Below are positions 54,983-63,224 of a stretch of 64,000 nt of DNA, one piece after another. The notes under the pieces are model-generated. The model saw only the letters and a list, made by a program, of their open reading frames with translations. It made no database searches and had not been told where the DNA came from. The DNA lies in contig NZ_SDWW01000007.1 in the NCBI RefSeq assembly GCF_004168625.1, positions 1-64,000 on the forward strand. Reading direction: 5' to 3'. A program made the translations under genes and the position numbers. How positions within the stretch are numbered: the first letter of the stretch is position 1; each line of letters begins with the position of its first letter. The stretch is from Pengzhenrongella frigida. GTDB lineage: Bacteria; Actinomycetota; Actinomycetes; Actinomycetales; Cellulomonadaceae.

Positions 54983-55026
54983 TCGTACCGACGTTCCCGC
55001 GGGAACGTCCGGGAATGTCGGTACGA
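54983..55026. terminator. 16-bp hairpin after the OmpA-domain gene, containing a 20-bp palindrome
   Basis: The arms at 54983-54998 and 55011-55026 pair with one G-T wobble around a 12-nt loop. The same DNA also contains the perfect palindrome GACGTTCCCGCGGGAACGTC at 54990-55009, so two alternative folds exist. Confidence 0.7.
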
Positions 55027-55133
55027 GGTCAGCGCGCGGGGTTCGGTGGGCCGACGAGGTCAGTCGGACGAAGGCGGGAGGCGGGAGGTAGGAGTGATCC
55101 TGACGCTGACGCTGACGCTGGGGCATCGGGCCC

Positions 55134-55153
55134 GACGTTCCCGCGGGAACGTC
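55134..55153. repeat. 20-bp palindrome, second copy
   Basis: GACGTTCCCGCGGGAACGTC, identical to the copy at 54990-55009, 12 nt from the stop of the HNH gene. A 16-bp core copy lies inside that gene at 56068-56083. Confidence 0.9.
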
Positions 55154-55164
55154 AGATCTCGCGG

Positions 55165-56949
55165 TCAGCTCGCCGCGGCCTCGCCCCACAGGAACGGGGG
55201 ACGCCGGAGCTGTCGGCCGCCCGAGGGCGTCGCCCATGCGCCCAGGGTGGTCTCGACCGCGAGCGACAGGTCGAGCCGGTCGCCGAACCATTCGGGGGTG
55301 GCGGTCCACGGGTCGATGTCGGCGCCGTGGGCCGTGCGGGCGCCGTCGACCGTGCCGACCATGGGCGGTGCCGGGCTGATGGTCGCGCCGTGGGGGGACG
55401 TGAAGCGGATCTCGCCGTCGGCTGTGCGCTCGACCCCGTACCTGCCTTCGTGGACGGCCCGGTGGTGGGTGCCGCAGAGGAGGACGAGGTTCTCCGCACT
55501 GGTCGGACCGCCGTCGGCCCAGTGCCGCAGGTGATGCGCATGCAGGTTGCGGCGGCGGGCGCACCCGGGGTACTGGCAGCAGCCGTCACGTTGCCACAGG
55601 GCCCGGGTCAGGGCCGCGGAGGGGAAACGCTGGGCGCGCCCGACGTCGAGCGTGGCGCCGGTGGGGCCGTCGGCGCTGATCACGATCCGTGCGTCGCACG
55701 CGAGCCGGCGCGCGGTCTCCCTCAGCAGCCCCGGGCCGCCCTCGATCCGGGGGCCCGGCGCCTGGCGGCTCCGCGGGGCGGTTGACGGCAGGCCCGGCTG
55801 CGTGGTGGACATGATCGGTGCTGGTGCTGGTGCTGGTGCTGGTGCTGGTGCTGGTGCTGGTGCTGGTGCCGAGGCCGGAGCGGCCGGAGCGGCCGCAGGG
55901 TCCGTCAGATCGGCCAGGGTGACGTGAACGACGAGCTCGGGGCGCCGGGTCGGGTTGGGGACCTGACCGGGGACGCGGCCGGGGACGTGGCCAGGGGTGT
56001 CCGACGACGGCTCGCTCGCTTCGGCGCAGATCGTGACCAGGGCGTCGGCGAGGGACCGCTGGGCGAGCGTTCCCGCGGGAACGTCCTGAGGGTCCTGGAA
56101 GGGGCCGAGCTCGGGATCGGGTAGCTCCTCGAGCGGGCGTGCATCGGACGCCTCGGCGATGAGCCGGTCGCGGGTGGACTCGAGAGCCTCGACGACGATG
56201 GCGCCGTCGTCGGGCGACAGTCGCGCGGTCAGGACGAGGGAGCCGTCGTCGTCCCAGCGCCAGGTGACCTTGCGGCTCGCGTGGCGACGGGACTCGTCCT
56301 CGGCGTCCAGCGCGCCGCCCAGGCCGCGGAGGTAGCGCTCCAACGGGCCGGCGGGGGTGACGAGCGCGAGCTCGACGAGCTCGCGCTCGCGCTCCGGGGT
56401 GGCGAGTCGGGTGAGGGCACGCACCTTGGAGAAGCTCAGCCGCCCTGCCGTGAAGGCCGCCCGGGTCTGGGGCAGGTCGCGCAGCGCGCGGGCGACGCGC
56501 ACGTGTTCACGGGCGGTGCCGGTACCCAACGAGCACCGCCAGGTGAGCCAGTGTGCGCACGACAGGACACCGTCGACGGCCCATCCCTCGCGGGCGTCGA
56601 ACTCCCCGAGCAGAACGAGGAACCGGCAGGTCGCTGCGTTGATGTGGCCGGCGAGGGTCGTCAACGCGGCTTCGAGCTCAGGAGTGCTGAGTCGGTCCGG
56701 AGGTACGGGGGCCAGTGGGGGTACGGAGGCGGGCGGGGGTTCGGAGGTCGGTGGGGGTGCGGAGGTAGACGGGGGTTCGGAGGTTGACGGAGGTACGGGG
56801 GCCAGCGGGGGTACGGAGGCGAGAGGGGATCGTGCGAGCGGGTCGGGTGCGGCAGGTGGGGACCCGAGGATCAGATGGGGGTCGCGCGCCTCGCCCCCCG
56901 TGGCGGTGGTCGAGGTCTCGGCTGCCTGGAATGCGGTGATTGTCCCCAT
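55165..56949 (-). CDS. DUF222/HNH endonuclease-like protein
   Basis: 594 residues. A Pro/Ser/Glu-rich repetitive N-terminus (about 30-90) is followed by a DUF222 domain (about 90-330; ELEAALTTLAGHINAATCRFLVLLGEFD, SFSKVRALTRLATPERE), a long Ala-Pro linker (about 360-385) and a C-terminal HNH domain (CQYPGCARRRNLHAHHLRHW, GGPTSAENLVLLCGTHHRAVH) with zinc-binding cysteines. Related to the 13E12-repeat proteins of mycobacteria, usually multi-copy and sometimes phage-associated. A truncated relative may lie at the left edge of this window. Target unknown. Confidence 0.9.
   Translation of the reverse strand: MGTITAFQAAETSTTATGGEARDPHLILGSPPAAPDPLARSPLASVPPLAPVPPSTSEPPSTSAPPPTSEPPPASVPPLAPVPPDRLSTPELEAALTTLAGHINAATCRFLVLLGEFDAREGWAVDGVLSCAHWLTWRCSLGTGTAREHVRVARALRDLPQTRAAFTAGRLSFSKVRALTRLATPERERELVELALVTPAGPLERYLRGLGGALDAEDESRRHASRKVTWRWDDDGSLVLTARLSPDDGAIVVEALESTRDRLIAEASDARPLEELPDPELGPFQDPQDVPAGTLAQRSLADALVTICAEASEPSSDTPGHVPGRVPGQVPNPTRRPELVVHVTLADLTDPAAAPAAPASAPAPAPAPAPAPAPAPAPIMSTTQPGLPSTAPRSRQAPGPRIEGGPGLLRETARRLACDARIVISADGPTGATLDVGRAQRFPSAALTRALWQRDGCCQYPGCARRRNLHAHHLRHWADGGPTSAENLVLLCGTHHRAVHEGRYGVERTADGEIRFTSPHGATISPAPPMVGTVDGARTAHGADIDPWTATPEWFGDRLDLSLAVETTLGAWATPSGGRQLRRPPFLWGEAAAS
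55817..55870 (-). repeat. Hexanucleotide microsatellite in the HNH gene
   Basis: Nine GGTGCT-type units in a row (the last is GGTGCC) encode an (AP)n linker on the minus strand between DUF222 and HNH. Six-base units keep frame, so the linker length can vary without breaking the protein. Confidence 0.92.
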
Positions 56950-57084
56950 CGATCCACGCTAGAACTCGCCACCCACACGCCCGGCGCGCTGCCGGGGGCG
57001 CGGCCCGATGAGCCACACTGCACCCGACGGCACCCCACACCCGACGGCACCCCACACCTCACCGAGCTCGGAGCACACCGGATC

Positions 57085-57654
57085 ATGCGCAGGATGCAGG
57101 CTCGAGCTCGCAGGACCGTTGTCGCTCTCGCCGTCGGCCTCACCGCAGCGCTCGCGACCGGTGGGTGCACGGCAGCCGAGGCGCCGATCCCGGACGGCTC
57201 TGCGCGCCAGGAGATCGGCGCGTTGTCGGTCGCCGTGCCGGCCGAGTGGCAGTCCGTCGAGGGCACGACGGCGAAATGGCCGGCCGGCTGGGCGGATGCC
57301 GAGCTGGCTGCCGCGCAGTACGTGCTGATCGTGAGCCCCGAGTTCGGGACCGCCGGCGCGGAGCTGGGCGTCTCGACGTTCATGGCGGGCGCGCAGATCG
57401 GCGGCGTCGACGGCTACGCCTCACAGAAGTCGACCGATCCGGAACCGACCGACACCGTGGGGATCGCCCGCAACAACTACACCTACACCGGCACCGATGG
57501 CGCCGAGTACGAAGGCATCTTCTGGGCCGCAGCCGACCCGGACACCGGCATCACCGTCGCCCTGCAGCTCACCGGGAAGACCCTCCCGGCGGAGCTGGTG
57601 GATGGCATCGAGGCGAGCATCCGCGTGGTCGACGCCGCCGCGGTCACCCCGTAA
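57085..57654 (+). CDS. Secreted lipoprotein of unknown function
   Basis: 189 residues. Basic start and lipoprotein signal ending ALATGGC (C28), then a single domain (IGALSVAVPAEWQSVEGT, VGIARNNYTYTGTDGAEYEG, VALQLTGKTLPAELVDGI) similar in plan to LpqN/PsbP-like lipoproteins that bind lipids or proteins; that link is tentative. ATG at 57094 is an alternative. Two 17-bp direct repeats (57021 and 57038) lie upstream. Confidence 0.75.
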   Translation: MRRMQARARRTVVALAVGLTAALATGGCTAAEAPIPDGSARQEIGALSVAVPAEWQSVEGTTAKWPAGWADAELAAAQYVLIVSPEFGTAGAELGVSTFMAGAQIGGVDGYASQKSTDPEPTDTVGIARNNYTYTGTDGAEYEGIFWAAADPDTGITVALQLTGKTLPAELVDGIEASIRVVDAAAVTP

Positions 57655-57728
57655 CTGCTGCTCCGTGACGGCTACCTCGTGACTGGCCCGGTGACGGCTG
57701 TCCCGTGACCGCTGCCGGCCTGCTGACC

Positions 57729-58298
57729 TCAGGCGGCCACGCGGTCGGGCGATCCGCCTACGGCACGTGGGCGGGTGATCCGGAGGGTGACGAACCCCCA
57801 CAGCGCCGCCACCCCCGCGGCCACGAGGAAGCCGATCGCCGCACCGCGCTCCAGCGGCGTCTGCAGGTCCTGGGAGAGCCGGACCGTCTCGAGCCCCGGC
57901 CCCTCGCACGTCACCAGGTCGTTGCGAAAGCGCGGCTCGGCGCTCGACGCCAGGTAGACCAGCTCGCCGAGCTCGGGGTCGGTGATCGCCGCCAGGCTCT
58001 CGCTGCCCTGCGGCGTCCCCGCCGGCAGCACCGCCGGGTAGTTGCCGTCGAGGTTGCGCGACGTGCACACCACGGTGCTCACGTCGAGGCTCGTGCCCTG
58101 GCCCCAGAAGATGTTGGCCTTCGACGTCGAGACCCGGATCGGGGCCCCTGCCTGGTACGACGTCGAGTCGACCTTCACCGGCCCCGCGGCCGAGACGAGG
58201 TGGGTGACCCCGATCCCGGCGAAGAGCACGACCCCCGCAATGGCCAGGTAGCCCGACGTGCGCACCGCGGTGCGGAGGTTCCGGGCGGGCGACCTCAC
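57729..58298 (-). CDS. Two-helix membrane protein with large outside loop
   Basis: 189 residues from GTG 58298. Helix 1 (about 13-33, GYLAIAGVVLFAGIGVTHLV), an outside domain of ~115 residues with two cysteines likely to form a disulfide (VVCTSRN, LVTCEGPG), and helix 2 (about 155-175, AIGFLVAAGVAALWGFVTL). The long upstream frame to 58571 is unlikely. The GTG overlaps the stop of a short ORF with a strong ribosome site, so either the two are coupled or the sequence has an indel there. Confidence 0.7.
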   Translation of the reverse strand: MRSPARNLRTAVRTSGYLAIAGVVLFAGIGVTHLVSAAGPVKVDSTSYQAGAPIRVSTSKANIFWGQGTSLDVSTVVCTSRNLDGNYPAVLPAGTPQGSESLAAITDPELGELVYLASSAEPRFRNDLVTCEGPGLETVRLSQDLQTPLERGAAIGFLVAAGVAALWGFVTLRITRPRAVGGSPDRVAA

Positions 58299-58372
58299 GT
58301 GCGGCCGATCAGCGTCAGGGTCGAGGCGCGTCGGGGTCGTGCAGGGGCGGGGGAGCCGGGACGGTCCGTCAT
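58295..58372 (-). CDS. Candidate 25-residue leader ORF upstream of the 57729 gene
   Basis: ATG at 58372 has a strong GGAAGGA ribosome site 5 nt upstream. It encodes MTDRPGSPAPARPRRASTLT and five more residues, and its TGA overlaps the next gene's GTG (GTGA). The N-terminus looks like the start of a cytoplasmic tail; a +1 shift would fuse it to the membrane protein. Confidence 0.45.
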   Translation of the reverse strand: MTDRPGSPAPARPRRASTLTLIGRT

Positions 58373-58546
58373 GGTGTCCTTCCGGGGCAGCCGCCCGATC
58401 GTTGCGTGCAGTGCGTTCGCGCTTTAGGTAATACCTTCGCGTCCACCGGGTCGTCCGCGGTCGGTCGACCGTGCACGACCGCCCGGGCCCAGCATCGAGT
58501 CGCGCCGACGACGGCGTCGTCGTCCTCGGGTGTCGGCGGTCGAGCC

Positions 58547-58552
58547 TAGGCT
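58547..58552 (+). promoter_or_regulatory. -10-like TAGGCT upstream of pcrA
   Basis: TAGGCT-GGCAGGGCC-ATG, 9 nt from the start, giving a leader of only a few bases or none. Confidence 0.4.
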
Positions 58553-58561
58553 GGCAGGGCC

Positions 58562-61144
58562 ATGGACTCACTCTTCGCGAACCTCCCCCTGCCCGGGCTC
58601 AGCCGCAGCGAGCTCAGCGCCTCGGCGGCCGCCCGGTCCTCGCGGGCCGCTGCGACCGCGGTCGTCCCCGATGACGCTCTCCCGGTCGACGGCGGCGGTG
58701 AGGCGCCCGCTCGCGGACGCCGGGCGCCGTCGGGCATGCCGGGCGGGTCCGACGGCGAGCTGCCGAGCGGGTCCGAGGCTCCGATGCCGTCGGTACGCGA
58801 TCCCGAGAGCCTGCTGGTCGGGCTGAACCCGCAGCAGCGCGAGGCCGTGCTGCACGCCGGTGGGCCGCTGCTGATCGTGGCCGGTGCCGGGTCGGGCAAG
58901 ACGCGCGTGCTGACCCACCGGATCGCCTACCTGCTCGCGACGCGACGCGCGCGGGCGGGGGAGATCCTCGCGATCACGTTCACCAACAAGGCCGCCGCAG
59001 AGATGCGCGAGCGGGTCGAGGTGCTGGTCGGGCCGCCCGCGCGGTCGATGTGGGTCTCGACGTTCCACTCCGCCTGCGTGCGCATCCTGCGCAAGGAGCA
59101 CAAGACGCTCGGGCTGCGATCGAGCTTTTCCATCTACGACTCCGCGGACTCGCTCAAGCTGATGACCATGGTCGCGCGCGAGCTCGACCTGGACCCGAAG
59201 AAGTACCCGCCGAAGGTGCTGATCTCGAAGATCTCGGCGCTCAAGGACGAGCTGGTCGACCCGGAGACGTTCGCGCGCGGAGCGGGGACCGAGGCGGAGG
59301 GGGCCGGCGAGTTCGACTCGGTGCTCGCGCAGGCCTACGCCCGCTACCAGGCGCGGCTGCAGCAGGCGCACGCGCTCGACTTCGACGACCTCATCATGAC
59401 GACCGTCCACCTGCTGCAGGCGTTCCCGGCCGTGGCGGAGCACTACCGCCGGCGGTTCCGGCACGTGCTCGTCGACGAGTACCAGGACACGAACCACGCG
59501 CAGTACATGCTGGTCCGCGAGCTCGCGGGCATCGCGGCGCGGCCCGGCGGGGTGCCCGACGGCGGGGGAGCCGACTCCGCGGCCCAGTTCCCGCCCGGGG
59601 AGCTGACCGTCGTGGGTGACGCCGACCAGTCCATCTATGCGTTCCGGGGCGCGACGATCCGCAACATCGTTGAGTTCGAGGCCGACTACCCGAACGCGCG
59701 CACGATCCTGCTCGAGCAGAACTACCGGTCCACCCAGAACATCCTCTCGGCCGCCAACGCGGTCATCTCGCGCAACACCGGCCGCAAGCGCAAGCGGCTG
59801 TGGACCGACTCGGGCGCGGGTCCGGCGATCGTCGGCTACGTCGCGGACAACGAGCACGAGGAGGCGCGGTTCGTCGCGGAGGAGATCGACCGCCTGGGCG
59901 ACTCCGACGGCGTACGGCCCGGCGACGTGGCCGTGTTCTACCGCGCCAACGCGCAGTCGCGCGCGCTCGAGGAGGTGCTGATCCGGGTCGGGCTGCCGTA
60001 CAAGGTGGTCGGCGGGACGCGGTTCTACGAGCGGCGCGAGGTGAAGGACGCCGTCGCGTACCTGCGGGCGATCGCCAACCCCGACGACGACGTCAACCTG
60101 CGCCGCATCCTCAACGTGCCCAAGCGCGGGCTGGGTGACCGCTCCGAGGCGATGGTGCAGGCGTTCGCCGAGCGCGAGCGGATGTCGTTCGGGGCCGCGC
60201 TGGAACGCGTCGAGGAAGTTCCGGGACTGGCCACGCGCGCGATCACCGGCCTCCGGGCGTTCGCCACGATGATGAGCGACCTGCGCGACCTCGCCGCCAC
60301 GGGCGCCGGCCCGGCCGAGGTGCTCGGCTCCGTGCTCGACCGCACCGGCTACCTCGCCGAGCTGCGTGCGAGCGACGACCCGCAGGACGCCGCGCGCGTG
60401 GAGAACCTCTCCGAGCTGCACGCCGTGGCGACCGAGTTCGAGGCGAGCGAACCCGAGGGTGACCTCGCGGACTTCCTCGAGCGGGTGTCCCTGGTGGCCG
60501 ACTCCGACCAGATCCCGAGCGCGGACGACGGCGACGGCACCCCGAAGGTGGACCAGGGTGTGGTCACCCTCATGACCCTGCACACCGCCAAGGGCCTCGA
60601 GTTCCCGGTGGTGTTCCTCACCGGGCTCGAGGACGGCACCTTCCCGCACATCCGTTCCCTGGCCGACGACGCCCAGCTCGCGGAGGAGCGCCGGCTCGCC
60701 TACGTGGGGCTCACCCGCGCCCGGGAGCGGTTGTACGTCTCGCGCGCCGCGGTCCGCACATCCTGGGGGATGCCGAACGAGTTCCCCGCGAGCCGGTTCC
60801 TCGACGACCTGCCCGAGGAGCTGGTCGACTGGCGCCGGCGCGAGTCGAGCATGGCGGTGCTGCGCGCGGGCGCCGGGTACGGCTCGGGCTACGGCGGGTC
60901 CGCGCCCAAGAAGCGTCCCGTGCCGCCGTCGCCCGACGGCCCGAAGTTCGGTTCCGCGACGCCCCGCCCGGCCGGAGACGTGCCCAGCCTGGCGATCGGT
61001 GACAAGGTCACGCACGACTCCTACGGCCTCGGGACCGTCGTCGCGGTCGAAGGCGCCGGACCGAACTGCGTCGCGAAGATCGACTTCGGCAGCGACGGGA
61101 CCAAGCGGTTGCTGCTGCGCTACTCGCCGGTCACCAAGCTCTGA
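58562..61144 (+). CDS. pcrA: ATP-dependent DNA helicase PcrA/UvrD1
   Basis: SF1A 3'-5' helicase of 860 residues for nucleotide excision repair and replication-conflict resolution. After a ~80-residue non-conserved start: Q-motif LNPQQREAV, motif I GAGSGKTRVLTHRI (about 108), motif Ia TFTNKAAAEMRERV, motif II VDEYQDTNHAQY, motif III GDADQSIYAFRGA, motif IV EQNYRSTQNIL, motif V TLHTAKGLEFPVVF, motif VI AYVGLTRARERLY. The C-terminal ~50 residues (GDKVTHDSYGLGTVVAVEG) form the Tudor-like RNA polymerase-binding domain typical of PcrA. Confidence 0.96.
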   Translation: MDSLFANLPLPGLSRSELSASAAARSSRAAATAVVPDDALPVDGGGEAPARGRRAPSGMPGGSDGELPSGSEAPMPSVRDPESLLVGLNPQQREAVLHAGGPLLIVAGAGSGKTRVLTHRIAYLLATRRARAGEILAITFTNKAAAEMRERVEVLVGPPARSMWVSTFHSACVRILRKEHKTLGLRSSFSIYDSADSLKLMTMVARELDLDPKKYPPKVLISKISALKDELVDPETFARGAGTEAEGAGEFDSVLAQAYARYQARLQQAHALDFDDLIMTTVHLLQAFPAVAEHYRRRFRHVLVDEYQDTNHAQYMLVRELAGIAARPGGVPDGGGADSAAQFPPGELTVVGDADQSIYAFRGATIRNIVEFEADYPNARTILLEQNYRSTQNILSAANAVISRNTGRKRKRLWTDSGAGPAIVGYVADNEHEEARFVAEEIDRLGDSDGVRPGDVAVFYRANAQSRALEEVLIRVGLPYKVVGGTRFYERREVKDAVAYLRAIANPDDDVNLRRILNVPKRGLGDRSEAMVQAFAERERMSFGAALERVEEVPGLATRAITGLRAFATMMSDLRDLAATGAGPAEVLGSVLDRTGYLAELRASDDPQDAARVENLSELHAVATEFEASEPEGDLADFLERVSLVADSDQIPSADDGDGTPKVDQGVVTLMTLHTAKGLEFPVVFLTGLEDGTFPHIRSLADDAQLAEERRLAYVGLTRARERLYVSRAAVRTSWGMPNEFPASRFLDDLPEELVDWRRRESSMAVLRAGAGYGSGYGGSAPKKRPVPPSPDGPKFGSATPRPAGDVPSLAIGDKVTHDSYGLGTVVAVEGAGPNCVAKIDFGSDGTKRLLLRYSPVTKL

Positions 61145-61518
61145 TCCGGGCGGGCGACGAGCGAGAGCCGCGCGCCCGGCACGATCCGCCACTGGCTCAG
61201 CAGGCCGGCCGGCACCTCGAGCACGGACCGGGCCCGCAGCCGGGGGAGCCCGAGGCGGGACGTCGCCATCGTGGTCACGGCGAGCACCCGACCGGCGCGA
61301 TCCAGGAACGCCAGGTCGAGCGCGTACCGCATCCCGAAGGTGTGCACGCTCGAGCAGCGCTCGATCCACAGGGCGCCCGGGAGCGGATCGGTCCCGAGCA
61401 GCCCGGTGCGCCGTTCGGCAGCGGCGGTCGCACGCCACGCGGACGCCGTCCGGTCGCCGTCGACCAGCAGCCAGAAGGGCGCCGACGGCGTGGACCACGT
61501 GGGGGACAGGGAAGACAT
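61120..61518 (-). CDS. DUF192 protein
   Basis: 132 residues. IERCSSVHTFGMRYALDLAFLDRAGRVL is the DUF192 signature, and SVLEVPAGLLSQWRIVPGARLSL closes the fold. No signal peptide is obvious, unlike secreted relatives. Its 3' end overlaps pcrA by 25 bp on the opposite strand. DUF192 genes are often found beside Tad pilus genes in actinobacteria, as here. Function unknown. Confidence 0.85.
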   Translation of the reverse strand: MSSLSPTWSTPSAPFWLLVDGDRTASAWRATAAAERRTGLLGTDPLPGALWIERCSSVHTFGMRYALDLAFLDRAGRVLAVTTMATSRLGLPRLRARSVLEVPAGLLSQWRIVPGARLSLVARPDQSLVTGE

Positions 61519-61707
61519 CGATCTCCTCGCCGAGCGTCAACGGATCGCGATGATCTGCAGGCCAGCGTAGATGCCGCTGACCTCGTCATTCACCCGTCCG
61601 CGGGTGGCGAGCGGTCCTCCGCGGCGACCCATGTAAGGTCTGCCGTACTCGCCTCACCGTCGGCAATCGCCCGCGTGCTGAAGCTTGAGGCTCAGGGGGA
61701 GACTCAC

Positions 61708-62517
61708 ATGACGGTTCTCGGGCTCGATGCGTGGCGCGCAGGGGTCGGTGACACTCGCCACACCCCTTCTCTCACGGTGGACGACGTCGTCGACGCGCTG
61801 GCAAGCGTCCCGTCCGGGGACGTCCTCCTCATCGCCGGTGGTGCTCAGACCGCCCATGCGGCGCGGATCGCCCTGAGCACGCTGCGCCGAAGCGATGTCG
61901 CGCTCGTCGAGGTCAGTGGATCCCCCACCCGCCGCCACGCGGTGCGGCTCGGGCTCGACCTGCTGTGGCCCGATGCGTACGGCTGCGCCGACGTCGTGCT
62001 GGCGGCCGTCGACGCCGAGTGCAGCACCCAGGCGCTCGTCTCCTCGGTCACCCGCCTGAGCGACCCGAACCCCCGCCTGACCGACCACGTGGCGAGCTGG
62101 TTCCCCGGCCAGTTCTTCGCGGTGGACGTCGACGCCGGCGAGATCGTGCGCACCCGGATCCCGGAGCTTCTCCTGCCCACGGGCGAGTTCGCGGTGCTGG
62201 CGTCGCAGTGGTCCCGCCCCGAAGGGCCGGAGATCGCCCCCCTCCCCAACGCCCGGGTCGAGCTGGCGGGACCGCCGCGCTCGGCACCGTGGCAGGCGAA
62301 GCAGTGGGTCGAGGTGACCGTCATGCGGTCGCCGATCGTGGACACCGTCCAACGTGCCCTTGCGGCGTCGCAACCCCGCGGCTGCCCGTCGTGCGCCCGT
62401 GCCGTCACCGGCGCCCAGTGCCGGTTCTGCGGCATCGTCGTGGCGGCATCGACCCGAGGTACCCCCATCCCGACCGTGGTGTTCGAGCCGTCCCACTCTG
62501 AGGAGACCTACGCGTGA
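61708..62517 (+). CDS. Hypothetical protein with C-terminal zinc ribbon, first gene of the Tad cluster
   Basis: 269 residues, no membrane segment. VDDVVDALASVPSGDVLLIAGGAQTAHAARIAL and SGSPTRRHAVRLGLDLLWPDAYGCADVVLA suggest an alpha/beta core. The C-terminus has a CPSC-x8-CRFC zinc ribbon (about 232-247). CAGGGGGA precedes the ATG. Its stop overlaps the cpaB GTG (GTGA), so it belongs to the pilus operon. I do not recognise a named family. Confidence 0.75.
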   Translation: MTVLGLDAWRAGVGDTRHTPSLTVDDVVDALASVPSGDVLLIAGGAQTAHAARIALSTLRRSDVALVEVSGSPTRRHAVRLGLDLLWPDAYGCADVVLAAVDAECSTQALVSSVTRLSDPNPRLTDHVASWFPGQFFAVDVDAGEIVRTRIPELLLPTGEFAVLASQWSRPEGPEIAPLPNARVELAGPPRSAPWQAKQWVEVTVMRSPIVDTVQRALAASQPRGCPSCARAVTGAQCRFCGIVVAASTRGTPIPTVVFEPSHSEETYA

Positions 62518-63224
62518 ACCCCCGTCAACGTCGCGGTGTGCTGTTGATCATTGCCACCGCGATCGGGGCGCTCGTCGTCTTCGTCGCGGTCCTGTCTGTG
62601 GTCAGCGACGTGCGTTCGCAGGTCGGCCCGACCGCGATGGTCCTCCAGCTGACGACCGACGTCCAAGAGCTCCAGGCGATCACCCCCGACATGATCGAGG
62701 AGGTCTCCGTGCCGGAGCGATGGATCTCCGAGACCGCGATCCTGTCCGCCGACGAGGTGGTCGGCAAGGTGTCTGCCTCCGTCTTCGCGCCGGGAACCAC
62801 CCTCCAGCAGGGCATGCTCATCGACCCGCCGGGGCTCCAGGCGGGCTACCGCGAGGTCGCGATCCTGGTGAACGCCGAGACCGGCGTCGCCGGCAAGGTC
62901 CGGTCCGGGGACCGGGTCGACATCCTCGCCACGACGGCGGGCACGGAGACCTCGGCCGACCGGGCCGAGGTGTGGGTCGCCAACGCGCTCGTGCTCGAGG
63001 TTGGGATCCCGCGCTCGAGCGAGGACACCGACTCGTCCGGCAACTTCTCGCAGCAGCAGGGCGTCCCGGTGACCTTCGCCCTGCCGGTCGAGGACGCGCT
63101 GCGCCTCGCCTACGCCGAGACCTTCTCCGAGAAGCTCCGGCTCGCACTGCGTGGTCGCGGTGACGAGGGCGCTCTCACCGACTCCGATTCCTTGTTCCAA
63201 CCGGTCGCCGGGAGCAGCTCATGA
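62514..63224 (+). CDS. cpaB: Flp pilus assembly protein CpaB (SAF domain)
   Basis: 236 residues. One N-terminal membrane helix (about 8-30, VLLIIATAIGALVVFVAVLSVV), then a SAF/RcpC-type domain (VQELQAITPDMIEEVSVPERW, VVGKVSASVFAPGTTLQQGML, VNAETGVAGKVRSGDRVDIL). RcpC/CpaB acts in the periplasm or wall space in Tad pilus biogenesis. GTGA and ATGA overlaps on either side. Confidence 0.85.
   Translation: MNPRQRRGVLLIIATAIGALVVFVAVLSVVSDVRSQVGPTAMVLQLTTDVQELQAITPDMIEEVSVPERWISETAILSADEVVGKVSASVFAPGTTLQQGMLIDPPGLQAGYREVAILVNAETGVAGKVRSGDRVDILATTAGTETSADRAEVWVANALVLEVGIPRSSEDTDSSGNFSQQQGVPVTFALPVEDALRLAYAETFSEKLRLALRGRGDEGALTDSDSLFQPVAGSSS

Noticed and set aside
54990-55009. LexA (SOS) box
   Set aside because: Half-sites are in the order GTTC...GAAC with six bases between, the reverse of the GAAC-N4-GTTC needed.
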